Part shown: in pieces, positions 22,352 through 33,420 of the stretch
Layout: every line of letters begins with the position of its first letter
Position numbering within the stretch: the stretch's first letter is position 1
Origin: Inonotus obliquus
Taxonomy: Eukaryota > Basidiomycota > Agaricomycetes > Hymenochaetales > Hymenochaetaceae
Reading direction: 5' to 3'
Length of the DNA: 64,000 nucleotides
NCBI GenBank assembly: GCA_032164295.1
Contig: JAJHTX010000002.1
Location: forward strand, 1,488,001 to 1,552,000
Notes under the pieces: model-generated
The model's database searches: none
Seen by the model: only the letters and a program-made list of their open reading frames with translations
What the model was told of the DNA's origin: nothing
Program-made: the position numbers and the translations under genes

Positions 22352-22764
22352 TTATACTACGGGAGGAGTTATCAGATCAATCAATGCCATTTCGAGATCA
22401 CCCTTCCTTTCTGCGAGCGCGCGTTCTGCTTGTGCCCTCGGTATATCAAGTTCGCGTAACTGGTTAATTTATAGCCATGATAAGCAAGTCAAAGCGAGAT
22501 CGAGCAAATAGGGCAGACATACAATCAGCTCGACGTCCTCCTTTTTTGCAACGAAGTCTTTTGAAGATTTCATGGAGGCAGGTTTGGTAGCAAATAACTC
22601 TCCGCTGAATAACGCCGCTTCCATTTTTCCTTTGTTATAGGAGAGACCATCCACGAACTGGTCGGATATTATTGACATGGGGAAGAAGTACAATAAGAAG
22701 CCGAGAGACTCACGTTCACAATGACCTCTGGCTCAGGTCTGCCGTTGAGTGGGTTTCGTTGCAT
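22352..22764 (-). CDS. HYPK: HYPK-like UBA protein (NatA-associated)
   Basis: Three exons give MQRNPLNGRPEPEVIVN, then FVDGLSYNKGKMEAALFSGE and KKEDVELI, and finally LRELDIPRAQAERALAERKG with DLEMALIDLITPPVV. The C-terminal UBA-like three-helix bundle, with an E-L-D/E-I-P start and a G-D-L/V ... A-L-x-x-L-I end, is that of HYPK. HYPK binds the Naa15 subunit of the NatA N-terminal acetyltransferase and tunes its activity. The preceding F-V-D-G-x-S-Y-x-K-x-K block is also typical of fungal HYPK proteins. Introns are about 22658-22713 and 22459-22522 (GTGAGT and GTATGT donors). About 93 aa in total. The gene shares a 194-bp divergent promoter with HFM1 and is tail-to-tail with MRP51. Confidence 0.85.
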
Positions 22765-22958
22765 TGTGTTGCGGCGGTAATTGGGTAACCTAACTTGACG
22801 ATTCCCAGCCAGCGCTGAAATTTATGTTATGACGGGAGCACGTGATCTCCCGGATCTATTAGAGAACGCGTCGCGCGAGTTCATCATGTTTGCCTCCGCT
22901 CCACCACTATCAAGATTAGCAGTGGCATGTACCTGGCGCCGAGTGCTCGTTAGCTGCA

Positions 22959-25900
22959 ATGGACGAGGACTTTGACTTCGATGAATTTCTAGAGCAATTT
23001 GGTAATGATGGCTGTGGACAACCAGGTATAGACGACTCGGGGGTGGCATTCAGCCCTGATGAGGGTGGACTTGGAGCTGCCAGAAACTATCCTCCTTATT
23101 CAAGTACGAAGTACTATGCCGATGAGCACAACATTGAGAAATACTCTGGTAGGAACCCTCTTTGGTGTTACTTTTAGTTCCACTGGAATGCTGATTGCAA
23201 ACTACCGTCATGTTTGCCACTCTGGCTTGCACAATAGATCCTGCTCCAGCGTCTCTGCGTAATACATACGGCGGACAGATTGACGATGAAATAGACGATT
23301 TCGATTCTTCAGACCCGTTTGGCTATGGAATGTCAAGTCCGACACCAAGCCAATCTCGTGGTTTCGTTGATCCCGCGGTTCTCCAAGCGCCAGCTACAGG
23401 CACTTGGAAATCTGTGTCTCGACAAGTTCATGCGCTTTCAAATGGAGCAACTGAGAGACATGAATGTGATTCTGCACTACTTTTAGCTCTTCCTCGAAAG
23501 CTCATCACGAATACTAATGCGTATATGCTTCAGATAATGCAGGTCCATCACTAAGCAAGAATAGAAAAGAATGCAGTACACGATGGTATTCTGATCGGCC
23601 TATCCACCAACAGCCTGCTGTTCGTTCATGCGATTCGAGGAACGCATACAACCTACGTCTTCGGCCTGTCTCCGACTTACGTGTGTACCATGCAAATTAT
23701 TTGGTCATTTTACTCACTACCCACTCTAGCTGACATCTACAGAGGCATATTTAAATTTGGAGTCTTCAACGCTGTTCAGTCAAAATGCTACCAAACGGTA
23801 CGGTCCACTCCGTGGCTTTTTGTGCCCTATGAATACGACTGACTTGTCCCTAGATAATGGAAACGACGGAGAATATGGTAAGCTGTCTTGATACCATATC
23901 TCGTCGTTTATGAAGCACATCCCGTTATAATGCCTGTTTTAGGTTGTGAGCGGTGCGTGTCTCATTGAAACTCCATCCTGAGCAGTGTGGTGATTGCCTG
24001 AGCTTGCAGCTCCGACGGGAGGTGGAAAAACCGTGCTTTTCGAACTCAGCCTTATCTCAATGTTGATGAATAATGGGCACCAATCCGAATTCAGATGTGT
24101 ATATGTCGCTCCGACAAAGGTAGTTTTAATTCAAGGATTACAGTAATACGTCATTCCAAACATTTCTCAGGCTCTATGCTCAGAACGCACCAGAGATTGG
24201 ACAGCAAAATTTGAACCACTAGGTATCAAATGTATGCGAAGTTCCTTTCGTACCGAGGACAAAGTCCACTGACCCAAGGAATTGTGGATGGCGTAGGTTG
24301 CGAAATGACCGGAGACACTGGTCAATTGGGTAAGAGCGCATGGATGGCGGCCAGAAATTCCAAGGTCATGTAAGTGTACCCATCATCGGATATAGTGAGT
24401 TTGACCTCGGTAATCATGCAGAATAACCACGGTAAGATACCATAGTGTACAGTTTGGGGCCATCACTGAACTAAAATTCAGAGCGAAAAGTGGGATAGTC
24501 TCACTCGTGGATGGTAAGCATCTTCCCCTTTCGGGGCGCATAACGCTTCAACGGTGTGTTAGGCATGATCACGGCGATTTTCTCTCTGAAATTAGGCTAT
24601 TTTTGGTGGATGAGGTATGATTCTGGTCCTGTCTGCAGTGGGATTACCTAACGCCTCGAAGGTCCACGTCCTAAATGAGCCACGAGGTAGTACTCTCGAA
24701 GTGGTGATCTCACGCATGAAGACACGAACTAGCAACATACGTTTTATTCTGGTTTCCGCTACTGTCCCAAATATTCGCGACATTGCGAACTGGATTGGAA
24801 ATCCAACAATTAATTGTGATGCCTCCGCTACGGTCTTTGAAGTCAGTGTACTCGCTGTTCCTCCTGTCAATTTTCCATTCTGAAGGACCCCTTTTGGCTC
24901 CAGTTCGGGGAAGAGTTTCGTCCATGCAAGATCACACGCCAAGTGTACGGGTTCCCTCGCAAGAACCAGAACGACTTTCAGTTCTCTCGGACCCTTGACT
25001 ACAAACTCTACTCTGTTCTAGAAGAACATGCGTACGGAAAACCCGTTCTTGTCTTCTGTAGTACCAGAAAAGGTGTGCTCGTAAATTTTGCCATTGGTCT
25101 GCAAATTTACGCGGATTACAGGTACTCTAACCACGGCCGAACAGTTACTGAAGGAATATGACGAGGCGGTAACAAAGAGGCGGACTACGGCCTGGACACC
25201 TCCAAAACGGTACATAAAGCACAGAGTGGAGATAACTTGTCTAAACAATTGCTTACCGGATTCGCAGGTGTGATCGGGCATTTCACGATAAGAGGCTTGA
25301 AAGTAAGTGCTCGTTATCTGCCATGCCGATGAGACTTAGTCGATGAGTGGACAACAGAGCTTGCAAATGCCGGACTAGGAGTTCACCATGCGGGCTTGAG
25401 CCTTGATGATAGACGAGCGACCGAGGATCTATTCCTCAACGGAACTCTCCGGGTTGTCTGTGCCACTTCGGTAGGTGGTGATGACCTCTTTGTCCCCTTC
25501 TATTAGAATGTGTCGTTTCTTTTCTTTACTAGACTCTTGCTGTCGGTGTCAACCTCCGTGAGTGGATGGCATCTTCTCCTCGGGGTTGCTCCTAATGCAT
25601 CCCTCAGCCGCACACACTGTCGTAATAAAGGGCGTAAAGCTCTATGCCACCAACAGTTGGCAGGAGTATTCAGATTTGGACATTATCCAGATGATCGGAC
25701 GGGCGGTGCGTCGAGACCTCCGCTGATGAGAAACTTTCAATGATAACCTTTTGTACAAAGGGCCGACCTCAGTTTGGCAAGTTCCTTTCGTTTACGTTAC
25801 GCACGAAGTATTCGGCTGCTAAACCCGATTACAGATAAGGAAGGCGTTGCCATCATCCTATGTGAACAAGAACTGGAGCATAAATATCGAAATCTTGTCC

Positions 25901-28900
25901 AGGGTACGACAATTCTTGAGAGCTCGCTCCACGAGAATTTGCTGGAGCACATAAATTCTGAGATCGGTATCGGAGCTATAAGTGACATCCAGAGCGCGAA
26001 GGATTGGCTGCGGGGCTCTTTCCTCCGACAACGTATCCAGAAGAATCCTGGTCATTATCATATTGGAAAGACGGCGGGGCAAAGCTGGGAAGAGAAAATG
26101 GACGAAATGGTCCTGCAGGCCGTGAAGAAGCTGGAATCGAATGAATTGATATCCAGCGGAGGTGAGGGCCGAACAGAGTTGCGTGTAACGGAGTATGGAG
26201 ATATTATGAGCAAGGTTTGTTTTCTAACCCACCGGTCCATAATGATATATTAACATTCGCATCGCCTATAGTACTACATTCGTCAATCCACTGTGAGCAA
26301 GACATTCGCCAGCTATCGAAGTCTATGCATCATGTTACCATTTCCCTCAGATGGGGACCATCCTTAAGCTCTCAGAGCGACCGACCGTGCGCGAGATCGT
26401 ACGTTCTTCCTTCACACACAATACGACATGATACTTCACCCTAGTATCAGCTTGAAATTATTAGCTGCGCCGAAGAGTGAGTCACATTATCATAGTGTAT
26501 AAGTCAAGGACTTAGCCTCGCGATAGAATTGGGGACGTCAGACTTCGTGGAGGTGACAAGCAGGTATGTAATCTAGCGCCTTTATGAGAACATGACTTCC
26601 AGCGTGAAGCAGGTGTACAACAAGATGAAGGATCATCCTGATATTCGATTCAAGATCAAGAAAGTCGAAAAGGCGTCCGACAAGGCTTTCATCCTGATAC
26701 AGGTTTGCTGTCAGGAGCGTCCCAAAGCTAATGTTTCTAATGTCAGTTGAATGAATAGGCTGTCCTCGGTGGTATTCCTCTGAGTGCATCGGAATACAAG
26801 ACTTCAGATAGCCAACCTGTTCTTGATGCGCTGTCTATTTTTCGGCATACAGCACGCATTGCGAGGGGTAAGCACAGAGTATCTACTCGTACTAATTGCC
26901 CTGATCTTCGTTCAAAAGTTGTCGTAGAGGTCGCTATCGTCAAGAAGAACGGAGCTCAGCTGAAACATGGCCTGGAATTGTAGGTGTCCTCTCGATTAAC
27001 AATCAGTCATCCATATAGCTTAATCCTTTCGTAGAACGCGATGTTTGAATGCCAAGGCCTGGGAAGATAGATCAGTTGTGTTGAAACAGATCGATTCTAT
27101 TGGAGAGAAATCGTATGTCGTTATCCTGTCTATTTTCTCGTCAAGCTAACATGGACTTATTAGCCTCAAGGTTAGTCCAATCGCACGGCCCGGGTATCCA
27201 CAGCATAACTTAGCAGTAATCAATCAGGTGCTCGCTGAGCATGGTATTACGTCGCTCCAGGCTCTAAGGAAGCAAGAGCCATCAAGAATTGAGATGGTGC
27301 GCCTGCGCATTCTGAAACAGTTGAACCATCTAACTCAGATGAACCACACAAGTTGCTGAACCGACGACCGCCCTTTGGACACGAGGTCCTACAGTCCGTC
27401 CAGGATATGCCGCAATACGGTGTATCCATAACAGTGGAGAGGAATGGATTAACGTCGTTTTCAGGCAAGAAACCAGTATCGATAGAGCTGGTAGTTGAAT
27501 GCCACCTACTGCAAGCTGTGTCAAACCGGGGGAAATCCAAGCAGAAGTCGCGATTGCAGGGCATGACTAATATACTCACGACAACTTCGGACCTGGACTT
27601 CATCGACTTCAGGCGCATCTCGTGAGCTTCGTTGGTTGCTTCTGAATTCGCACGTTTCTCACATTCCCCGCGGATAGTACAACGGCTCTCAAAGAGCCTC
27701 GTTCGTTCACGGTAAGTGCGGAGTTGACGAAGCCCAGCCAGAGTATTTGCGTAGTTGTGAGCTCCGTAAGCCGAGCACTTCGTACATATAAAGTAGTTCG
27801 ATCCTTACTCGTACGATTTCCTTCCCCTAGGAATCCTTCGCTGGTCTGACAGTCACACGAACTTATAAACCCTCTGTGCCCGCGAAAGAATATCCCACGA
27901 TGGACACTCATCCAAAATCCATGAATGACATACTGGTCGAGGCGTGTGAGCAAGATCCGGAATACTGGGATAAGATGAAGTACGACTCGGATGAAGACAA
28001 GGTTGAAGACCAGCATACTGTTGACCCGGAAGGTATGAGGCAGGCATTTCTCTTTTCTTGACAAGTATCTGTAAATGATACATGGTATCGCAGAGCGTGC
28101 TGGGACTCCCCTTGGAACAAAACCGCTACCAAACGGAAATTATCCGTCAGATGTCTAATCAAGCAGGAAACGCTTGTGCTCACGCGCTTATTGATAGATG
28201 CAACCATAATTGCAAGGACAAGAGCGTTTGCCGTCACTTATGGTGAGCTTCTCTTCGATTTTTTTGAGTGAAGATCTTGAAATAGCATCGTCTTTAGCTG
28301 TCGAGAAGGCACAGCGAAGCCTCCTCCCACGGCAAAGAAGGCCATGGCGGAGAAAAGCGGTAATTGCACACTTTCTTATCAGTGTCTTGTAGCTAATGGC
28401 GCTTTACGAACAGGTGTGAGAGGACCAACACTAGTGAGTGGTACAGCAGCAAGAAAAGGTGGCCGCGCGCCCCAAAAGAAAGCCAGGAATGAAGACAAGA
28501 GACTGGGGCAACTGGAAGCTCTTCATAAACGTACTGGGATCTCTGAGGCAATTCGACTCGACGAGGGGCGACGGCTCATGTTGGATACTAGCGTGTCCGC
28601 TGCCAAATCCAAGCCGAATTTGAAACCCAATTTTTGCGTAGACTTCACCAATGACGACTCCGAAGACGATGAAGAAAGTGATGATTACATGCCTGACCCA
28701 AGAGAACTCATCGAAACCTCCAAACCACTACTGACCCGAGGCGGTTCCTCAGACAACACATTCTGTGACTCTGAACTTGATGCAATAATGCTCACTGTGG
28801 ACACGACGAGCTCCACCCAAAGCGCTGCAAATATACCTTTGACTGGTGCTGGTACAATACCTAATGATCCTAAACAAAGCTCTGTGGCAACCAAGAGAAA

Positions 28901-29345
28901 ATCACCAGACACCAGAATGTCAGATACTTCACTTTCCCAGTCACCTATTACACCGGCAGCGAAAAGGTCGAAATCGGACGAACATCCTTTGACACGGTCT
29001 GACCATGAGCCGCTTTTTCTTCATAACTCTTCGCTCTCTTCTTCTGGGCCAATTTCCGCTGCTGTCGCCGCCAATAATGACTTCGGGGATGACGGTCACT
29101 TAGATGAAGATTACTTTGTTTTAGACGAATCGATTTTCGAAATTGTCCCCTCAGCGTCGCCTGTAAACACCTCTGACAACTCTACGAATGCTCCCGTGGA
29201 AGCAAGCTTAAACAGACATGGAGAGGCAGCCCGGGATATAGTTCCAGCCAAGAGCAGTGACATTGGCCATTTCGATGATGGGAAGGATGATTGGGCAGAA
29301 ATGGAAGATTGGCTCTTGAACAGTGGGTCGGTGCAGATTGTGTAA
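22959..29345 (+). CDS. HFM1: HFM1/MER3 meiotic crossover DNA helicase
   Basis: Ski2-like DNA helicase of the ZMM pathway that promotes interhomologue crossovers in meiosis. Some 25 or more small exons were traced. An acidic, disordered N terminus precedes the helicase core. Core motifs in order: SDLPDIYRGIFKFGVFNAVQ, Walker A APTGGGKT (about 24008-24032), YVAPTKALCSERTRDW, then DE|VHVLNEPRG (motif II split by an intron near 24616) and FILVSATVPNIRDIANWIG. These are followed by VLVFCSTRKG, GVHHAGLSLDDRR, LRVVCATSTLAVGVNLPAH and QMIGRAGRPQFDKEG. A Sec63-type region follows (LARCL-like ELTRCLNAKAWEDRS, helix-hairpin-helix IGEKSLKVLAEHGITSLQAL, NRRPPFG). Then comes a zinc finger C-N-H-N-C-K-D-K-S-V-C-R-H-L-C-C and an acidic tail ending W-L-L-N-S-G-S-V-Q-I-V. 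One intron (25777-25834) is of GC-AG type. A 54-nt intron at 28360-28413 is stop-free and in frame. Confidence 0.93.
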
Positions 29346-29404
29346 TACCCTTAGGTAGCGTTTCTATAGATGATATTGCAGGGGATTAGTGAAATACTGT
29401 CCTA

Positions 29405-30895
29405 TTACGAGTCGCTACTACGCGGCTTCTGAGGTGGATCCGTGAAAACCGAAAGCGCATTTCTAAATCGCTCGTCCCAAGTCACATCCTTGTCTGGTCG
29501 GACTATTTCCCAACCTTCCTCGTTCTCCCTCCACCGCATCTCCTTCATTAGCCGTTCCTGTCGAAGCTCGATTTCGGTAGGTGGTGCGTGTTTCGATTCA
29601 TCCTTTGTCGGCTCCCTCTCTCCCCGAGCTAGGGCACGAGCGGTAGCAAGTCGCCCTGAAAGAGCTTTGTAGTAAGTTTCACGTGCTTTTGAGATGTCTT
29701 CCCTGAACGAAGAGAGCGACTTCTGGTAATACGACTCTCCTACCCTGTCGAAGTCGAGATCAGTCTCGGATGGTCGACCATCTGGGTAGAAAAGAGGCGA
29801 GACTGAAGGTGAGGGCGGGGGTCCATTAATTGGGCGAGTGTGAGCCATGATGATCCTGTACGCGGCTTCTGCACCGACCTTGACACTAGAGCGTTGATTG
29901 AAGAAGTCAACGATCATCATGGGGATTTGCTTGAAGCCGATGCGGTTGATGAAGGGGACTAGTAGAAGCGGTGGCTGAGGTGGGATAGTTTCAGGAGGCG
30001 GGATCTCTGGTGAAGATGACGGCGACGTTGGAGAAGAAGAAGGAAGCTTGTGCGGAGAAAACGCTCGGGCATTCTCAGCAGACAGAAGTCGAGATTTTGT
30101 CGGAATTGGTTCTCCGGAGAGATCAGCAACAGGATCTGCCGAGTCAAGTTCGTCAAAGTGTCCATCTGACTCTAGTTCGTGAGCAAGCCGTTCTTCACGA
30201 TCTATTCGTTCTGGCGATTCAGTCCATCCTCGTTTTAGGCCATCCATGTACTCCTTGAAAGTCATCCTGCCGATGATGATCGATCCGCCTTGCAATTCTC
30301 GTAGCGCAAGTTCTTCCTTTGAGTATTTCGTTGGAGTTGGAACGGGCGAACGAGGAGGAGTCTCTAACCCTGACTCGATTCTGCGTTTCGTCTTGATATT
30401 GTCAGATACTTGTCGTGCGAGATCTCCGTGACGGCGACCGTTCATGACATCGTAATCAATGGCAGCAGCAACCAATACAGGCTATGCGCAACGACATAAA
30501 ATAAGCGGAGAATCGTAGAGCTTAGAAGAACGCCGAACCTTGACGTACTTCCTGAAAAATTTCAAGCTACGATTGAAGTCTTCATCACCAGGCCATTTGC
30601 AAGCGTACACCGTCACTTTGCGAGGAAGTTCTAAGCTGTTCATGGGCTCTTCGGACAGATGAGCGACCCGCTTTATGTACTCTTGGCGAATGTCCTTGCA
30701 TTTCTTTCGGTCGTAGGCGTACAGTCCGAACAGAGATGAGGTGACGCCGATGAATATCAGCCAGTTGCGGGACGGAAGCTTGGGTCGCCGAGTGAGCCAT
30801 GTTGGAAGGCCAGAGTATTTCAAGGCCTCTCGTGCCCCACTTGGCCCTACGGAATGGGAGCTCGACGGTGGAGGCCCGTTGCCTTGAGTACTCAT
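29405..30895 (-). CDS. TIM54: Tim54, subunit of the TIM22 inner-membrane insertase
   Basis: Two exons separated by one intron (about 30482-30542). The protein starts MSTQGNGPPPSSSHSVG, then LKYSGLPTWLTRRPKLPSRN and the single membrane helix WLIFIGVTSSLFGLYAYDR. Next come RKVTVYACKWPGDEDFNRSL and KFFRKYVK, joined to PVLVAAAIDYDVMNGRRHGD. The intermembrane-space domain contains VPFINRIGFKQIPMMIVDFF, close to the Tim54 consensus. It ends with an Arg-rich helical region and TWDERFRNALSVFTDPP. Tim54 stabilises the TIM22 complex that inserts carrier proteins into the inner membrane. ATG 30895 is the first Met; the codon two before it in the open frame is GTG. The gene is convergent with HFM1 (59 bp between stops) and shares a 171-bp divergent promoter with RFA1. 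Confidence 0.92.
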
Positions 30896-31066
30896 GTACA
30901 CTTGAGCCGGATGAGGGTTACTTGCTTTTGTAAATTTGCCAGCGGAAAAAATGGATTATGTAATAAACGCGCTGTGTCGTCACTTGTCACACCGCGCCTG
31001 AGTGGTTAATAAGTCGATGAGGGATCTATTTGGCCTTCAATCTCCTACTCCCACCACTTCCACGCC

Positions 31067-33165
31067 ATGTCAACCCCCGAACTTTCAACCGGCTCCGTCA
31101 AACAACTACTCAGCGCTGCTCCGGATGAGACCGACCTTTTTGAAGTTGGATATGTGTTTCAGCTCGTGTCGGTGAAGAAGCTTGGGGCTGCGCGCGAAGG
31201 TGCTGGACCAGACCGTTTCCGCATTGTCATATCCGATGGCATCAACTACACGCAGTCGATGCTCGCCACGCAACTCAATCATATGGTTGAGGATGGCGAG
31301 CTGAAGAAGTATACAATCGTGAAGGTCCAGAAGCTCACCTGTAACATTGTGCAGAACAAGAGGTCAGTTCCGCGCTTAGTATCTTTGTGTGATGTGACGA
31401 TCTAAAAGGGGTGAATATGGCGTTGTAACGAACAATAATAGGGTCTTCATCCTCATGTCACTGGCGGTACTAGCGCACACTGATGACAAAATTGGTGATC
31501 CAGTGAGCCTTGATGTTCCCGGGCGTAACGGATCAGCCAACGGAGACGCGCCTGAGACGCCCGCTACTACGAACAACACGCCAGCAGCCCAATATGTCCC
31601 CCGGGCGCAGCTACAGAAACCTCAGCAGAGGACGAATGGGATAGTTGTCTTCCCCATCGAAGGCTTGAGCCCGTACCAGAACAAATGGACAATTCGTGCA
31701 CGCGTGATGACCAAGAGCGAGGTCAGACAGTGGTCGAACACGAAAGGCGAGGGTAAACTTTTTAACGTCACATTCATGGATGAGTCTGGCGAAATTAGAG
31801 CGTCTGGTTTCAACCAGCAAGTGGATCAGTTCTACGACAAGCTTGAAGAGGGAAAGGTCTACTACGTGTCCAAAGCGCGGGTCAATCTCGCGAAGAAGAA
31901 ATTCAGTAATGTACCGAACGAATATGAACTCCAGTTCAACAAAGAAACGGAGATCACCGAGGTATGTTCGAATGTTGTTTACCGATTAAATGCCATAATC
32001 ACGAGTACAGTGCGAGGACCAAGCCGATGCACCAGAGATAAAGTATAGCTTTGTTCCGCTGGCGAACCTCGGGGAAGTACAGAAGGATGCGACTTGTGGT
32101 GAGCTGAGAATTTCCCGCAGGAAGAGCGAAATACTCAGTGTTTCTGCAGATGTCATTGGCATTGTGAAGGAAGTATCTGAGGTGACAGAGATCACTGCGA
32201 GAGCCGCCAACAGAGTAACGAAGAAGCGAGAACTGACTCTCGTGGATCGGTCAGAGTTCTCTGTTCGCGTGACTCTTTGGGGCAGACAGGCGGAAACATA
32301 CAACGCAGAAGAACACGCTGTTCTTGCATTCAAGGGTGCGAGGGTCGGCGATTTTGGAGGTAAGTACATGACGGAAACCCTTTCGTCATACCTTCACTAA
32401 CGAGTTCTTGTAGGTCGTTCTCTATCCATGCTGAACTCTACTGTCATGGCGGTCAATCCTGATATCAATGAAGCGCATATTCTTCGTGGATGGTTTGATT
32501 CATTAAACGAAGCACCTGCATTCAAGTCTCATTCCGGAGGAAGTGGTGCGGGAAGCGGGTTCGGCACTTTCCGTAGGGATGAAGTGGTTACCCTTGCCCA
32601 TGTGAAAGAAGCGCAGATTGGGCTTACAGATGGCGGAGAGCAATTCTCTTGCAGAGCGACTATCGTACACATCAGGACGAATAATCTGATCTATCCGGCA
32701 TGCCCGAACGAACAGTGCAATAAAAAGGTGACTGAGACAGGTGAGGGCTGGCGCTGTGAGAAATGCGATCGATCATTCAAGGAACCGGGGTACCGTTACA
32801 TCATGTCAATGTCTGTCGCGGATTATACTGGACAGATTTGGCTGCAAGGATTCAATGAAGTTGGGGTTGAGGTGTTTGGAAGGCCGGCCAATGAATTGCA
32901 TGAGCTGAAGGAACGGGACGAAACTGCGTTTAATGCGGCGGTGGCGAAGGCGACATGCAACACGTTCAACTTTAACTGTCGGGCCAAGCAAGACACGTAC
33001 AATGTTTGTGATACTCATTTGGGAATTCTATCCTTGCTGACGAGTTGTTTTTGAATACAGGAAGAGGCACGAGTGCGATACGGGATACAGAGAATACTTC
33101 CGTTGGACTACAAGGTTGAAGCTGGGCTACTACGGGACATACTCAAGTCTGAATGGGCCAAGTGA
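31067..33165 (+). CDS. RFA1: Replication protein A 70-kDa subunit (RPA1 / Rfa1)
   Basis: Large subunit of the single-stranded-DNA-binding RPA complex used in replication, repair and meiotic recombination. The N-terminal OB domain (residues 1-about 120) includes [21 protein letters not shown] linker rich in Ala, Pro and Thr follows, then DBD-A with [20 protein letters not shown] and [24 protein letters not shown] follows with [20 protein letters not shown] and [22 protein letters not shown] carries its zinc ribbon C-P-N-E-Q-C-N-K-K...W-R-C-E-K-C and the [20 protein letters not shown] block. The C terminus joins across an intron near 33000-33060 to [20 protein letters not shown]. Five introns were traced. 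Length (about 600 aa) is normal. It starts 171 bp from the divergent TIM54. Confidence 0.95.
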
Positions 33166-33420
33166 TAAAAATACCTATCTGTTGACTGCGCCGGTACATG
33201 CTTCCCTTTTTTATGTCTATGCCATGCAACTGTAGTGGTACTCTAACTCGTATCGTATATAACTGTGTGCATATACAAGACATGCAACTCTCTCCCACCT
33301 ACTAGAATATTGCTGAAATATTCGTGAATTTGTTGACGTAATGCTGGAGGACAATTGCGTGCTGCCTTTAGATCTTTGTTTGCAAGACTCGCCACTGCAT
33401 TATTTCGGCTCATAGGCTTT

